Shown one piece after another: positions 1 through 9,207 of a DNA stretch of 64,000 nt. A program made the position numbers and the translations under genes. The stretch covers positions 27,195-91,194 of the forward strand of contig JAKASO010000006.1 in assembly GCA_021818985.1 (NCBI GenBank), read 5' to 3'. Numbering within the stretch: position 1 is the stretch's first letter; each line of letters begins with the position of its first letter. The stretch comes from a bacterium. GTDB lineage: Bacteria > SZUA-79 > Acidulodesulfobacterales > Acidulodesulfobacteraceae. The notes below the pieces were generated by a model. The model saw nothing but the letters and a program-made list of their open reading frames with translations. It was not told where the DNA came from and did no database searches.

Positions 1-1
1 T

Positions 2-289
2 CTTGCCACGACCGGCTCTACATCGCCTTTTATAGGATTGTTCGGAACTGTATGGGGGATAATGACCTCTTTCGAAAGTATTCAGAAAGCAGGCACTGCG
101 GGACTTGCGGTAGTTGCACCGGGTATAGCCGATTCCCTGATTGCTACCGCTGCCGGACTTTTTGCGGCGATCCCTGCTGTTATAGCCTATAATTATTATA
201 CTAATAAAGTGCGGGTTCTGGTTAACGAGACGGACGACTTTGCTTATGAGTTTATATCTATAGTTGAAAGACAGATATTAAAGAAATAA
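2..289 (+). CDS. tolQ: TolQ/ExbB-family proton channel subunit (3' end only)
   Basis: This is the C-terminal part of an inner-membrane MotA/TolQ/ExbB protein; the 5' end lies outside the window. The frame is open from base 2, before the first internal ATG at 38. The visible residues include the family signature GLFGTVWGIM and the helical segment GIADSLIATAAGLFAAIPAV, which contribute the pore-lining helices that work with the TolR aspartate to use the proton gradient. It is followed 4 bases later by tolR, then a TolA/TonB-like gene and tolB, so TolQ is a better name than ExbB or MotA. The product would energise outer-membrane constriction during division. Confidence 0.9.
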   Translation, partial: LATTGSTSPFIGLFGTVWGIMTSFESIQKAGTAGLAVVAPGIADSLIATAAGLFAAIPAVIAYNYYTNKVRVLVNETDDFAYEFISIVERQILKK

Positions 290-293
290 TATT

Positions 294-743
294 ATGTTTA
301 TACCTAAAAATGAAAAGGATGACAAAAGCGCTTTTAGCTTCGGCTATAAATTTATGTCAGAAATAAATATAACCCCTTTTGTTGATGTAATGCTTGTTTT
401 ATTGGTTATTTTCATGGTTACCGCGCCAATACTTGTGCATGGAATAAAAGTTCACCTTCCTTCCGCCGCCGCCCATGCCATTAATGCCCCCAAAAGAACG
501 ATCGTTGTTTCCGTAACATCTTCAAAAGTGGTTTACATAAATACAATGAGGATAAGTCTTGCCAGTCTTACCAAAAAATTAACGGCTATATACAGATACA
601 GGCATAATAAACAGATATTTCTTAAAGCGGATTCATCAGTCCCTTATGGTTTCGTGATAAGGGTAATGGCGGCGGTCAAGGCGGCAGGTATTGGCAAGAT
701 CGGAATAGTTACGTCTAATCCTAAATTCAAACTGATTAAGTAG
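294..743 (+). CDS. tolR: TolR/ExbD-family protein
   Basis: A 149-residue protein of the TolR/ExbD family. A short cytoplasmic N-terminus is followed by one membrane helix (about residues 28-46) containing the conserved SEINITPFVDVML motif; Asp31 matches the proton-carrying aspartate of the family. The periplasmic domain (about 50-149) ends with the usual region predicted to contact the peptidoglycan and TolA. It starts 4 bases after tolQ, which implies translational coupling. Length and order are typical for a Tol operon. ExbD is the alternative name, but tolB downstream supports TolR. Confidence 0.93.
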   Translation: MFIPKNEKDDKSAFSFGYKFMSEINITPFVDVMLVLLVIFMVTAPILVHGIKVHLPSAAAHAINAPKRTIVVSVTSSKVVYINTMRISLASLTKKLTAIYRYRHNKQIFLKADSSVPYGFVIRVMAAVKAAGIGKIGIVTSNPKFKLIK

Positions 744-777
744 TACTGATTTTAAATCTTGTTGCTTATTTAATTTA

Positions 778-1584
778 ATGATGTTTAATGAAAATTTGGC
801 AAAGGCAAAAGGAATCGGGCCATATTATTTAATCTCTATTTTATTTCATATTGCTTTGATAACGGCGGTAATTTATTTTTCTCTTCGTTTTAAGCCGCAG
901 ATTCAATCGTTAGGCTCTCGTGTAGTTGTCAGTATCGTAAGCCGTGTTCCCGGCCCTCCTGTTTCGGTGAAGTCTTTAATACGTCCACATCCTGCTCCGC
1001 CCGTAAAAAAAGTCGTTAAAAGAGTACCGACACCTCATCCTGTAATGCACAAAGCCGTAATCCCTGTTATAAAATCGCCATCTTCGATGGTATATCCTAA
1101 AAAGATCCGTCCGAAGCAGACATCTCGTTTGCACGTTAAGCAGAAACCGATAAAATTTCAGCCGGCTCCTCTCGAAACTGTAAATCCTAATGTGTATGCA
1201 AGTTTGCATAACAAGATAACCCTAAATAATGCATACGGTAAAGTTCAGCAGTCTATAATTGCCGGCAATATTCATAAATTTCAGAGTTATAGCGGTAAAT
1301 TACTTGCCATAATCGAATCGAATTTCAACATTCCATTGAAGAAATATTTACATTTCAAATCCGTTGTCGGTTTTCGGATCTCTAAGACTGGAAAGATATA
1401 TGACATAAGATTAATAAGACCTTCCGGAAGTGGTTATTTTGATTCCCAATCCATCGAGGCTGTTAAATCGTCAAGTCCGCTGCCTCCTCCTCCAAAGGGT
1501 TTTATGAGTTTTTTGAATTCTAAAAACGACGAACAGGGAGTTTTAGTAAATTTTAATCCTAAAGAAATTTTAAAAAACAGATAA
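778..1584 (+). CDS. TolA/TonB-like energy-transducing protein
   Basis: A 268-residue periplasm-spanning protein. It has an N-terminal membrane anchor (about residues 17-36), a proline- and lysine-rich linker (about 54-130) and a C-terminal globular region (about 170-255) with the TonB/TolA C-terminal pattern, including VVGFRISKTGKIYDIRL and a following Pro-rich tail. Position between tolR and tolB indicates the TolA role, which is to link the TolQR motor to the outer membrane. The linker is much shorter than the long helical domain of enterobacterial TolA and looks more like TonB. Two ATG codons lie in tandem at 778 and 781; either may be the start. Confidence 0.82.
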   Translation: MMFNENLAKAKGIGPYYLISILFHIALITAVIYFSLRFKPQIQSLGSRVVVSIVSRVPGPPVSVKSLIRPHPAPPVKKVVKRVPTPHPVMHKAVIPVIKSPSSMVYPKKIRPKQTSRLHVKQKPIKFQPAPLETVNPNVYASLHNKITLNNAYGKVQQSIIAGNIHKFQSYSGKLLAIIESNFNIPLKKYLHFKSVVGFRISKTGKIYDIRLIRPSGSGYFDSQSIEAVKSSSPLPPPPKGFMSFLNSKNDEQGVLVNFNPKEILKNR

Positions 1585-1731
1585 GTTTTAAGTTTAATAC
1601 AGCCGGCAATATAGCCGTACCCAAGACGCTTTATCGAATAATATTTCAATAATAAATATAATAAATAATTTAAATATATAAAGAAATATATAAAGATAAA
1701 AATATAAATATATAAGAGGTAAAATAACAAA

Positions 1732-3084
1732 ATGAGCCGGTTTATCAGCGTATCATCATTATTATTTTTAATTTTATGCGCGTTTTTAAGCATTTTTTTA
1801 ATTCTACCAGCTAAAGCAAATGCCAAAATCTACATAAATATCTATCAGGCACAGATAAAAAAAATAAGGGTTGCGGTTCCGGATATTAAAAATCTTACAA
1901 AGTATAACCAGCATTCATCTATAGCAGGCAAGTTTGCAAGAATAATCCGGCATGATCTATCGGTTATAGGGTATTTTCATATCGTAAATCCGGTTTCTTA
2001 TCTCGAAGATCCGCAAACGGCTCCAATAAAAGTTTCTAAAGTTAACTTTTCCGACTGGAGCCTGTTAAATACTCAATATTTAATAAATGGGGAGTATAAA
2101 ATAAAAAACGGGAAGATTAAAATTAAAGCCAACCTCATAAGCGTTTATTCCCAGAGGCTACTTTTAACCGAAACACTTAAAGGAGGCATTTCCAGTTACA
2201 GGTATCTTGCCAATAAGCTTGCCGACAATGTTTTGCAATTTCTTACAGGCGTTAAAGGTCCTTTTACTACAAAAGTATTTTTTGTGGGTGAAAAAAATGG
2301 GGTTAAGAATATATTTGCTATGGATTTCGGAGGGCACAGGGTTAAAAAAATCACCGATAATAGTTCTATAAATATATTTCCATATCCATCTCCCGATGGC
2401 AAAAAGGTCGCTTATATATCTTTTAAAGACGGCAATCCCGCCGTATTTATAAAAGATCTTAAAACCGGCAATACCGTTAAACTAAATCTTCCTGGTCCGG
2501 CGGATTATGTTGCATGGTCTCCGACCGGGAAAAAGCTTGCTCTATCCTTAACCCCCAATCGTTACAGTACCGAAATATATACCGCAAATCCAAACGGCAC
2601 AGGTTTAATAAGGTTGACCGATACGGATGGGATAAATATTTCTCCTTCATTTTCTCCTAACGGCAATAGGATAGCTTTTGTATCTAACATATCCGGCGGT
2701 CCTCAGATATACATAATGAATTCGGACGGCAGCGACCAGCATAGAATTACCTTTAACGGCAGTTATTATAATACTAATCCGGCATGGTCACCCAACGGAA
2801 AAAAGATTGTCTTTACATCTTTTATAAACGGGACACTCCAGGTATGCGTCATAAATCCCGACGGTTCCAGTGAAAGGCTGCTGACGGACACTCCGTACAG
2901 CGCGCAAGATCCTTCATGGACAAGGGGTTCAAAGATCATTTCATTTAATACCGAGATAGCGGGAAGACAAGAATTGTATTTGATAGACCTTAACGAAAGC
3001 GGAATGATGCGTCTTATGCCGCATTTATTTCCGGAAATGCGCAATTATTCCAACCCCGTCTGGACGCTTAAATCGGTTTATTAA
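1732..3084 (+). CDS. tolB: Tol-Pal system beta-propeller protein TolB
   Basis: A 450-residue exported protein. The signal peptide covers about residues 1-31 and ends near AKANA. An N-terminal alpha/beta domain (about 35-180) precedes a six-bladed propeller (about 190-450) built from PD40/WD40-like repeats, seen as FSPNGNRIAF and WSPNGKKIVF. TolB is periplasmic and normally binds the lipoprotein Pal and the TolA/TolQR motor. The SD-like AAGAGG lies just upstream of the ATG. It is separated from the TolA-like gene by 147 AT-rich bases. The length is typical. The usual downstream partner pal is absent here. Confidence 0.95.
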   Translation: MSRFISVSSLLFLILCAFLSIFLILPAKANAKIYINIYQAQIKKIRVAVPDIKNLTKYNQHSSIAGKFARIIRHDLSVIGYFHIVNPVSYLEDPQTAPIKVSKVNFSDWSLLNTQYLINGEYKIKNGKIKIKANLISVYSQRLLLTETLKGGISSYRYLANKLADNVLQFLTGVKGPFTTKVFFVGEKNGVKNIFAMDFGGHRVKKITDNSSINIFPYPSPDGKKVAYISFKDGNPAVFIKDLKTGNTVKLNLPGPADYVAWSPTGKKLALSLTPNRYSTEIYTANPNGTGLIRLTDTDGINISPSFSPNGNRIAFVSNISGGPQIYIMNSDGSDQHRITFNGSYYNTNPAWSPNGKKIVFTSFINGTLQVCVINPDGSSERLLTDTPYSAQDPSWTRGSKIISFNTEIAGRQELYLIDLNESGMMRLMPHLFPEMRNYSNPVWTLKSVY

Positions 3085-3348
3085 GATACGTTGAAGATTA
3101 AGGTAATTTGGGTAATTGGTTCACATTGATTTTATCCCGGCTTTATGTTATTGTCTTTTTAAGATACATAATTTAAAATATATAATATTATTAATAATTA
3201 CAATAATTATTTTATTATTGATATTATTATTGATAAATAATTATAAGATTTGCTTTTGTACGAAGGTTCGTTTCATATCCATAACTTATTAATAGTTTAT
3301 TTTAATAGTTTATTTTAATATCTTTAATACGAATACGGGGATTTTGTT

Positions 3349-4200
3349 ATGATATTTAATAACAATAAGAAATATGCGGGATTCATTTTTTTGGCTGTTT
3401 TATTAGTAATGGTTTTTTCTTTTTTACTTGCCGGATGCGCCGAAATGGAACCCGATACTATTCATCACCTTAAGATTTCGGTTAGAAAGCTGAATAAAAA
3501 AGTTGCAAGATTATCGCAGAACAGTTCCGCTATCCGGCAATTACAATTAAACCTTGCAAATCAGGGTGTTAAAATATCGGGCTTAAATTCCAAACTTAAC
3601 GAACTTCTTGGGAAATATGAAGAAGTTTCTCATAATTTAAAATTACTTGAAAAAGAATTTAAGGATTATAGGTTATACGTGAATAAGAAACTTCTTGCAT
3701 TATCAAAGGTGCAAGGAATACCGCCGGCAACACCACTACCCGCGCCCGCGATAAAATTAAAAAAACACGCTATTTCCAAAGTTCCGGCAAAAATAAGCAA
3801 AAAAAAACTGGCCATGAATCGGGAGCTTAAAATGTACGCGGCAGCCGGGTCTTTATATAAAAAAGGATTTTATCCTAAAGCCGTGGATGCTTTTGACAAA
3901 TTTTTAAGCAAATATCCGCAATCTAAATATACTCCGGATGCCGTCTATTTTAAGGCAGTTTCCAATTACAAGCTTAAGAAATATCCAGTTGCCATTTTAG
4001 AATTTCATAAGTTTACAAGGCTTTATAAAAAAAATAAGCATGTTCCCATGGCTATATATTTACAAGGATTAGGGTTCTTAAAATTGTCCGATCCAAGCGA
4101 TGCTTCTATTTTGTTCAGGCAGATCGTATCCAAGTATTCATCTTCCGATGCCGCCAAGCTTGCGAAAGCTGCCTTGCAAAAACTATCTAAAGCTAAATAG
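3349..4200 (+). CDS. cpoB: CpoB/YbgF-like Tol-associated lipoprotein
   Basis: A 283-residue protein with a lipoprotein signal peptide; the lipobox LLAGC puts the lipidated cysteine at residue 30. Residues about 40-115 form a coiled coil rich in Leu and Lys, followed by a Pro/Lys linker and C-terminal TPR repeats (about 165-280, with YKKGFYPKAVDAFDKFLSKYP). This is the architecture of CpoB/YbgF, which coordinates peptidoglycan synthesis with Tol-driven constriction. The classical protein is soluble in the periplasm, so the lipobox is a variation. The 264-base gap after tolB, where pal is expected, contains no OmpA-like reading frame. A generic BamD-like TPR lipoprotein is the less likely alternative. 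Confidence 0.83.
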   Translation: MIFNNNKKYAGFIFLAVLLVMVFSFLLAGCAEMEPDTIHHLKISVRKLNKKVARLSQNSSAIRQLQLNLANQGVKISGLNSKLNELLGKYEEVSHNLKLLEKEFKDYRLYVNKKLLALSKVQGIPPATPLPAPAIKLKKHAISKVPAKISKKKLAMNRELKMYAAAGSLYKKGFYPKAVDAFDKFLSKYPQSKYTPDAVYFKAVSNYKLKKYPVAILEFHKFTRLYKKNKHVPMAIYLQGLGFLKLSDPSDASILFRQIVSKYSSSDAAKLAKAALQKLSKAK

Positions 4201-4211
4201 CCAAATAGGCA

Positions 4212-5264
4212 ATGGAAGGTTCTTTAACCTGCACTCTTGCAATAGAATCCAGCTGTGATGATCTTTCCTGTGCGGTTCTCTCTAATGACGGAGCCGATGA
4301 CGGAAACGGGATCAAAATACTTTCAAATATTGTTTATTCTCAGGATTATATTCATAGCGCTTATGGAGGCGTTGTGCCGGAGCTGGCTTCAAGAAACCAT
4401 ATAAAGACGTCTATTCCGGTTTTGCGTGCTGCTTTATCTAAAGCCGGCATAAAACTTAGAGATATTGATTTTATTTCGGCTACGGCGGGGCCAGGGCTTG
4501 CGGGATCTTTACTTGTCGGTCTTATGACTGCCAAAACTTTATCTTATGCGCTAAAGAAACCTTTTGCCAGAATAAATCATATCGAGGGACATATATTTAG
4601 CCCGTTTTTAGAAACGCAAGAGGAATTTCCTTTTATAGCCCTTGTAATATCGGGGGGACATTCGCATATCTACATTGTTAAATCCCATACCAGCATATTG
4701 CTTTTAGGTAAAACAAGGGATGATGCCTGCGGAGAGGCTTTTGACAAGATATCGAATTATTTGAATTACGGCTATCCCGGGGGAAGGATTGTTGACGAAA
4801 TGGCAGGAAAAGGGGATAAAAAAGCATTCAATTTCTCTCTTCCCATGAAACATTCCGGCAATCTTGACTTTAGCTTTAGCGGGCTTAAAACCCAGGCAAT
4901 AAATATCATAAATAAACTTGGAGGTCCAGGAAAATTAAAAGAGGAAACAGTTTATAATTTGTTTGCATCATACAGAGAAGCTATAGCTGGAATACTTTTA
5001 AAAAAAGTTCTCTCTGCCTGTAAAATAACCGGTGTAAAAACAATTGTAGTATCCGGAGGCGTTTCTGCCAATTCGCGTATAAGAAGCCTTTTTAACGAGA
5101 TTTTGCCGGAAAATGGAATAAAACCTGTCTTTCCGTCTCAGGGACTTTCTACGGATAATGCGGCTATGATTGGTTATGTTGGCTTTTTTAAAGATAAGAT
5201 AGATCCGGTTAAGGATAAAGAAGGGTTTTGTAATATAAATGCTGATCCGTCATGGGAATTATGA
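4212..5264 (+). CDS. tsaD: tRNA threonylcarbamoyladenosine transferase TsaD
   Basis: A 350-residue ASKHA-fold protein that transfers the threonylcarbamoyl group from TC-AMP to A37 of ANN-decoding tRNAs, with TsaB and TsaE. The metal-binding HIEGH motif is at residues 123-127, and the VSGGVSANSRIR and STDNAAMIG motifs follow in the C-terminal half. The N-terminal motif reads ESSCDDLS where the family usually has SCDET, an Asp for Glu change at residue 17. The gene starts 11 bases after cpoB and is followed by rsmA, making a translation-quality pair. Length is typical. Confidence 0.95.
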   Translation: MEGSLTCTLAIESSCDDLSCAVLSNDGADDGNGIKILSNIVYSQDYIHSAYGGVVPELASRNHIKTSIPVLRAALSKAGIKLRDIDFISATAGPGLAGSLLVGLMTAKTLSYALKKPFARINHIEGHIFSPFLETQEEFPFIALVISGGHSHIYIVKSHTSILLLGKTRDDACGEAFDKISNYLNYGYPGGRIVDEMAGKGDKKAFNFSLPMKHSGNLDFSFSGLKTQAINIINKLGGPGKLKEETVYNLFASYREAIAGILLKKVLSACKITGVKTIVVSGGVSANSRIRSLFNEILPENGIKPVFPSQGLSTDNAAMIGYVGFFKDKIDPVKDKEGFCNINADPSWEL

Positions 5265-5308
5265 TGCGCAGATCATACCGGCAGGCAGCTTTAAAATAAA
5301 TGAAATAA

Positions 5309-6154
5309 ATGAAAAAAGTAAAATACGGGCAGAATTTTCTTGTAAATAAGGAAATAGCTCAAAAAATAGTTGATTCATGTAATTTTTCGGCCGGCGATAA
5401 TATTCTTGAGATCGGTTCTGGAGAAGGCATTTTAACGGAATTAATAGGCGGCAAAACGAAGAGCCTTACCATTTTGGAGATAGATCCATTTTACATTTCT
5501 TATCTTAAAGGAAAATTGTCCATCGGCAAAAATTTATCTAAGGCCGGTATAAATAAAATAAATTTTGTAAACATAGACGCTCTGAAATTCGATTTTATTA
5601 ATTTTGCCGGATCCTTAAACTCTAAGCTCAGGGTTATTTCAAACCTGCCGTATGAAATATCCAGCCCCATTATGGAAAAATTTATAAAAGAAAAGGGTGT
5701 TTTCAGCGACCTTACCCTTATGTTCCAGAAAGAGTTTGCGCAAAGGATCTCCGCTAAAGAAAATGATCCGCAAAGAGGCGCTTTAAGCGTAATTGTTCAG
5801 GCTAATTTTGATACGAACTGCCTTTTTGACGTTTCTAAAACTGAATTTAATCCGATGCCGGATGTTGATTCTTCCGTACTGAGACTTATACCAAAACTTT
5901 CATCGGATTGTGATCTTATATGGGCGCAGTCATCCCCCTTTTTTAACTATTTTGTTCATCAGATATTTAAGTTCAGAAGGAAAATGCTCAAAAATTCAAT
6001 ATATTCAAGTTTTTTAAGTATTCCTCCGGATGCGAAAGAAAAGGTATTTAAAGAAGCGGGGATAGACCTGGCAAGAAGACCGCAAACACTTAGCGTTACC
6101 GAATTTATAATGGTTGCAAAAAGTTATAACGATTATCTTGGCATGAAGGTATAA
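5309..6154 (+). CDS. rsmA: 16S rRNA dimethyladenosine transferase RsmA (KsgA)
   Basis: A 281-residue SAM-dependent enzyme that dimethylates the two adjacent adenosines in helix 45 of 16S rRNA during small-subunit assembly. The N-terminus carries the family signature KYGQNFLVNK (residues 5-14). The SAM-binding loop ILEIGSGEG is at about 32-40, and the catalytic NLPY motif is at 112-115. A helical C-terminal rRNA-binding region follows, with FKFRRKMLKN near residue 225. It lies 44 bases after tsaD and is probably co-transcribed. Confidence 0.95.
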   Translation: MKKVKYGQNFLVNKEIAQKIVDSCNFSAGDNILEIGSGEGILTELIGGKTKSLTILEIDPFYISYLKGKLSIGKNLSKAGINKINFVNIDALKFDFINFAGSLNSKLRVISNLPYEISSPIMEKFIKEKGVFSDLTLMFQKEFAQRISAKENDPQRGALSVIVQANFDTNCLFDVSKTEFNPMPDVDSSVLRLIPKLSSDCDLIWAQSSPFFNYFVHQIFKFRRKMLKNSIYSSFLSIPPDAKEKVFKEAGIDLARRPQTLSVTEFIMVAKSYNDYLGMKV

Positions 6155-6238
6155 GGTTTACGAAGCATATTTGAAATCTATAAAATAAGTAATTTTTTGC
6201 AAAAAGTAATAGAATTATTAAAAAAATGCAGGATTGAA

Positions 6239-7708
6239 ATGGAAAAGTATATAGTTGTCCTTGATCTCGGAACTACCGGCAACAGGGCTATCGTCTTTGA
6301 CAGGAAGGGTCGCGTAACCGCCAAATCCTATTATGAATTTCCTCAAATATATCCAAAGCCCGGCTGGGTTGAAGAAAACCCGGTAGATATATTAAATACG
6401 GCTGTTAAAGCTTTAAACGATGTAATTATGCATGTTGGCGCCGAAAATATCCTGTCCATGGGCATTACAAATCAGAGAGAAACTGTGGTCCTGTGGAATA
6501 AAAATACAGGGAAACCTGTATATAACGCTATAGTATGGCAATGCCGAAGGACGAAGCAGATGTGCGACGATCTTAGGCGGCACCGGGATTTTATTAAAAA
6601 AAAGACTGGATTGTTTTTAGATCCGTATTTTTCAGCCACGAAAATTAAATGGCTCATTGATAATGTTTCAGGCGTTAAGGACGATATTAGAAAAGGGGAT
6701 GTTATTTTTGGAACCGTAGATTCCTGGATTTTATGGAACTTAACGGCAAGAAAAGTCCATGCGACCGAAGTAACCAACGCTTCAAGAACACTTTTGTTGA
6801 ATATAAAAACACTGAAATACGATCCTGATCTGCTCGATATTTTTGACATTCCAGACAATATCCTTCCTGAAGTGAAAAATAGCGATGCGCTCTTTGGTCT
6901 CACCGATAAAAACATTACCGGTAAAGAAATACCGGTTACGGCTATTCTCGGTGACCAGCAGGCTTCCCTTTTTGCACATGGAGGGTTTAACACGGGTGTA
7001 ATTAAAAATACCTACGGAACGGGGCTTTTTGTAATGACGCAATCCGGCGAGGAATTGATAGCTTCGGATAAATTAATTAGCACTGTGGCGTGGATGCTTA
7101 ACGGCAGAACTTATTATGCTCTTGAAGGCGGTGTTTTTGCCGGTGGCGCAGTAATTCAGTGGTTGCGTGACGGGCTAAAACTAATAAAGTCGCCGGATGA
7201 AACAGCGTTAAGGGCTAATGTCGTTAAATCAAATGAAGGGGTATATTTTGTTCCCGCGCTTTCCGGTTTAGGAGCGCCATACTGGGATCCGGATGCAAGG
7301 GGTCTTATTATCGGCATTACCGGGGGGACCACCGCAGATCATATAATCAGGGCGGCTTTAGAATCTATGTGCTATTCAACAAAGGATATCATATATGAAT
7401 TTGAGTCATTAATGGGCTCAGGTCATAAATTAAGGGTTGACGGGAAGGCAAGCGAAAACGATTTTTTAATGCAATTTCAGGCCGATATTCTTAATATGAC
7501 GGTCGAAAAGCCTGCCATAACGGAGATGACGGCTTACGGCGTTGCCGGTATGGCCGGTATTTCCGCAGGTTTCTGGACGATAGACGAGTTTTTGGACCTG
7601 CTTAAGATAGAAAAAAACTATATTCCTTCTATTGATGAAAAAACGAGAGATAAATATTATAACCGCTGGCAAAAAGCCGTTAGAAGGGCTTTTAAGTGGA
7701 CGAATTAG
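6239..7708 (+). CDS. glpK: Glycerol kinase
   Basis: A 489-residue FGGY-family kinase that phosphorylates glycerol to sn-glycerol 3-phosphate. Glycerol-contact motifs are intact: NQRET, IVWQCRRT, LDPYFSATK and GDQQ. The phosphate-loop region reads DLGTTGNRAIVFD where most glycerol kinases have DQGTTSSR, and RVDGKASEND replaces RVDGGA, so the nucleotide site is diverged. The ATG at 6239 is preferred because it aligns with family N-termini; a TTG at 6197 would add 14 residues. No glpF or glpD lies beside it. It may feed phospholipid synthesis as much as glycerol catabolism. Confidence 0.9.
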   Translation: MEKYIVVLDLGTTGNRAIVFDRKGRVTAKSYYEFPQIYPKPGWVEENPVDILNTAVKALNDVIMHVGAENILSMGITNQRETVVLWNKNTGKPVYNAIVWQCRRTKQMCDDLRRHRDFIKKKTGLFLDPYFSATKIKWLIDNVSGVKDDIRKGDVIFGTVDSWILWNLTARKVHATEVTNASRTLLLNIKTLKYDPDLLDIFDIPDNILPEVKNSDALFGLTDKNITGKEIPVTAILGDQQASLFAHGGFNTGVIKNTYGTGLFVMTQSGEELIASDKLISTVAWMLNGRTYYALEGGVFAGGAVIQWLRDGLKLIKSPDETALRANVVKSNEGVYFVPALSGLGAPYWDPDARGLIIGITGGTTADHIIRAALESMCYSTKDIIYEFESLMGSGHKLRVDGKASENDFLMQFQADILNMTVEKPAITEMTAYGVAGMAGISAGFWTIDEFLDLLKIEKNYIPSIDEKTRDKYYNRWQKAVRRAFKWTN

Positions 7709-7901
7709 CGCATGATACCAAAAATTACTGCCGGCAATTTTGGGCGATATATCCGTATTTATTTTTAAATAACAATAGTATATAATCTTATTCATATATT
7801 ATATAGTAAATAAATTAATAATATTTTAACAAATTTAAAAACATATATTCACGATACTTATTTATATTTAATTTATGGTGAATATTATATCAGGGGGTAG
7901 A

Positions 7902-8264
7902 ATGGGTAAATTAATTCTGTTGATTTTAGCCGTCTTTTTTAGTATTAGCGCAGTATCTTCCACTGCATTTGCAGTGGGAAGTTTGTCTGGCAATGCGCCG
8001 GCGGCCACGGCACTATTCCAATACAAAAAAGGTCTTGGGGCGATGCACGGAAAGTATTACTATACGGCGCTGCAGCATTTTCAAAAGGCCATTATAATAA
8101 ATCCGCATTTTGCGCGGGCTTGGGCACTTATGGGGGTAGCTCTGCATAAGCTCGGTTTTCCGTCTTTAGCAATAGTAAGTATGCAAAAAGCTATAAAATA
8201 CAACCCTAAACTGTTATGGGCAAAAAATGATTTGAAACGGTATATTTCTTCTCCGCGCCGCTAA
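7902..8264 (+). CDS. Small exported TPR-repeat protein
   Basis: A 120-residue protein with a signal peptide (about residues 1-25, ending near STAFA) and about two TPR-like repeats, visible as KYYYTALQHFQKAIIINPHFARAW (described by its positions, about 50-75) and a second copy at about 85-115. The ATG at 7902 is chosen because a GGGGG tract sits about 9 bases before it and the signal peptide begins there; an ATG at 7875 in the same frame has no such site. It is followed 11 bases later by the nucleotidyltransferase gene. The specific role cannot be told; TPRs suggest protein binding in the periplasm. Confidence 0.72.
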   Translation: MGKLILLILAVFFSISAVSSTAFAVGSLSGNAPAATALFQYKKGLGAMHGKYYYTALQHFQKAIIINPHFARAWALMGVALHKLGFPSLAIVSMQKAIKYNPKLLWAKNDLKRYISSPRR

Positions 8265-8275
8265 TCCTCAAATAA

Positions 8276-9133
8276 ATGAAACGGGATTTCAGGGATTTTG
8301 TTCTTTCCGATGAATTTAGGAACATTTTAAATGCCAAAGAATTAAACCGTTTGGATATCGCTTTTATAGGGTTTTACGGTTCAAGAAATTACGGCATAAG
8401 CAGCGATGGAAGCGACTATGATTTTTTCGCAGCCTATTATCCAGAGTTTAAGGATTTCTTTAATCATAAGTTTGAAAGGTTTTCCGAACTTACTGAAAGG
8501 TATGATTACTTTATAACCCCGGTTCACGACTATGTGCATCATGCAATGAGGGGTAATGTTAAGTTTATAGAACCTTTGATGTGTTCGAGTATTTTTTTTA
8601 TTGAAAAAGACGAAGAAGGAAAAATTAACATAACCGATTTTTCGAAGAGGCGCTTAAAATATTTTAACCTCCTTAAAAATTATATACTTAATAATTATGA
8701 AATAAACTTTAATGCCGCTATTGGACTATCGAACAATAAAAAACTCAATATTGTTCAAAACAGGTACACTTCCGCCACTCTTTGCTATAAAGAGATATAC
8801 GACTTTGACATTAAAGAAGCAATAAACTCTTTCAGAACGATGTATCTGATCGAAAACTACGTTAAAAATAGAAACTTCGATTTTATGGTCAAAGATAATT
8901 ATGTGTATAAAGATTTTGAAGCTTTTTTGACCGGAATAAAAAATAAAAAGATAAGTAAAGAAGATTTTTTAATCAGATACGAAGAAAAGATGAGTGGGCT
9001 TTTAAAACTAAAAGACGAAGTTAAATTTAGGTCTTTAGAAGCAAAAAGTATTCTTTTATCGTTAAAAGAACAAATAAAAGAAAGCCTTATTGAAGAGTGT
9101 AAGTATTTTGCATGCGGTTATAAGCCGGAATAA
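8276..9133 (+). CDS. RlaP-type nucleotidyltransferase
   Basis: A 285-residue protein of the polymerase-beta nucleotidyltransferase superfamily, most like the RlaP (YcgL, PF10127) group. The glycine-serine motif GSRNYG (residues 35-40) and the metal-binding pair SDYDF (46-50) are present, so the catalytic core looks intact. The remaining helical region is rich in Lys, Asp and aromatic residues. RlaP proteins were predicted to act in RNA end repair or nucleotide transfer, but their substrates are poorly defined. There is no ligase or restriction gene beside it. It ends 74 bases before the convergent panC. Confidence 0.72.
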   Translation: MKRDFRDFVLSDEFRNILNAKELNRLDIAFIGFYGSRNYGISSDGSDYDFFAAYYPEFKDFFNHKFERFSELTERYDYFITPVHDYVHHAMRGNVKFIEPLMCSSIFFIEKDEEGKINITDFSKRRLKYFNLLKNYILNNYEINFNAAIGLSNNKKLNIVQNRYTSATLCYKEIYDFDIKEAINSFRTMYLIENYVKNRNFDFMVKDNYVYKDFEAFLTGIKNKKISKEDFLIRYEEKMSGLLKLKDEVKFRSLEAKSILLSLKEQIKESLIEECKYFACGYKPE

Positions 9134-9207
9134 GAGCGGAGGGTGGTTAAAAATGTGCCGTCTGCTAAGGTTTACGGCGTTCGATGTTTGTCCAGTGCCT
9201 GCAAATG

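Noticed and set aside
7709..7901. Hairpin-like CCAAAAATT...AATTTTGG after glpK as a terminator
   Set aside because: The arms need a bulge and no T tract follows, so it is not listed as a terminator.
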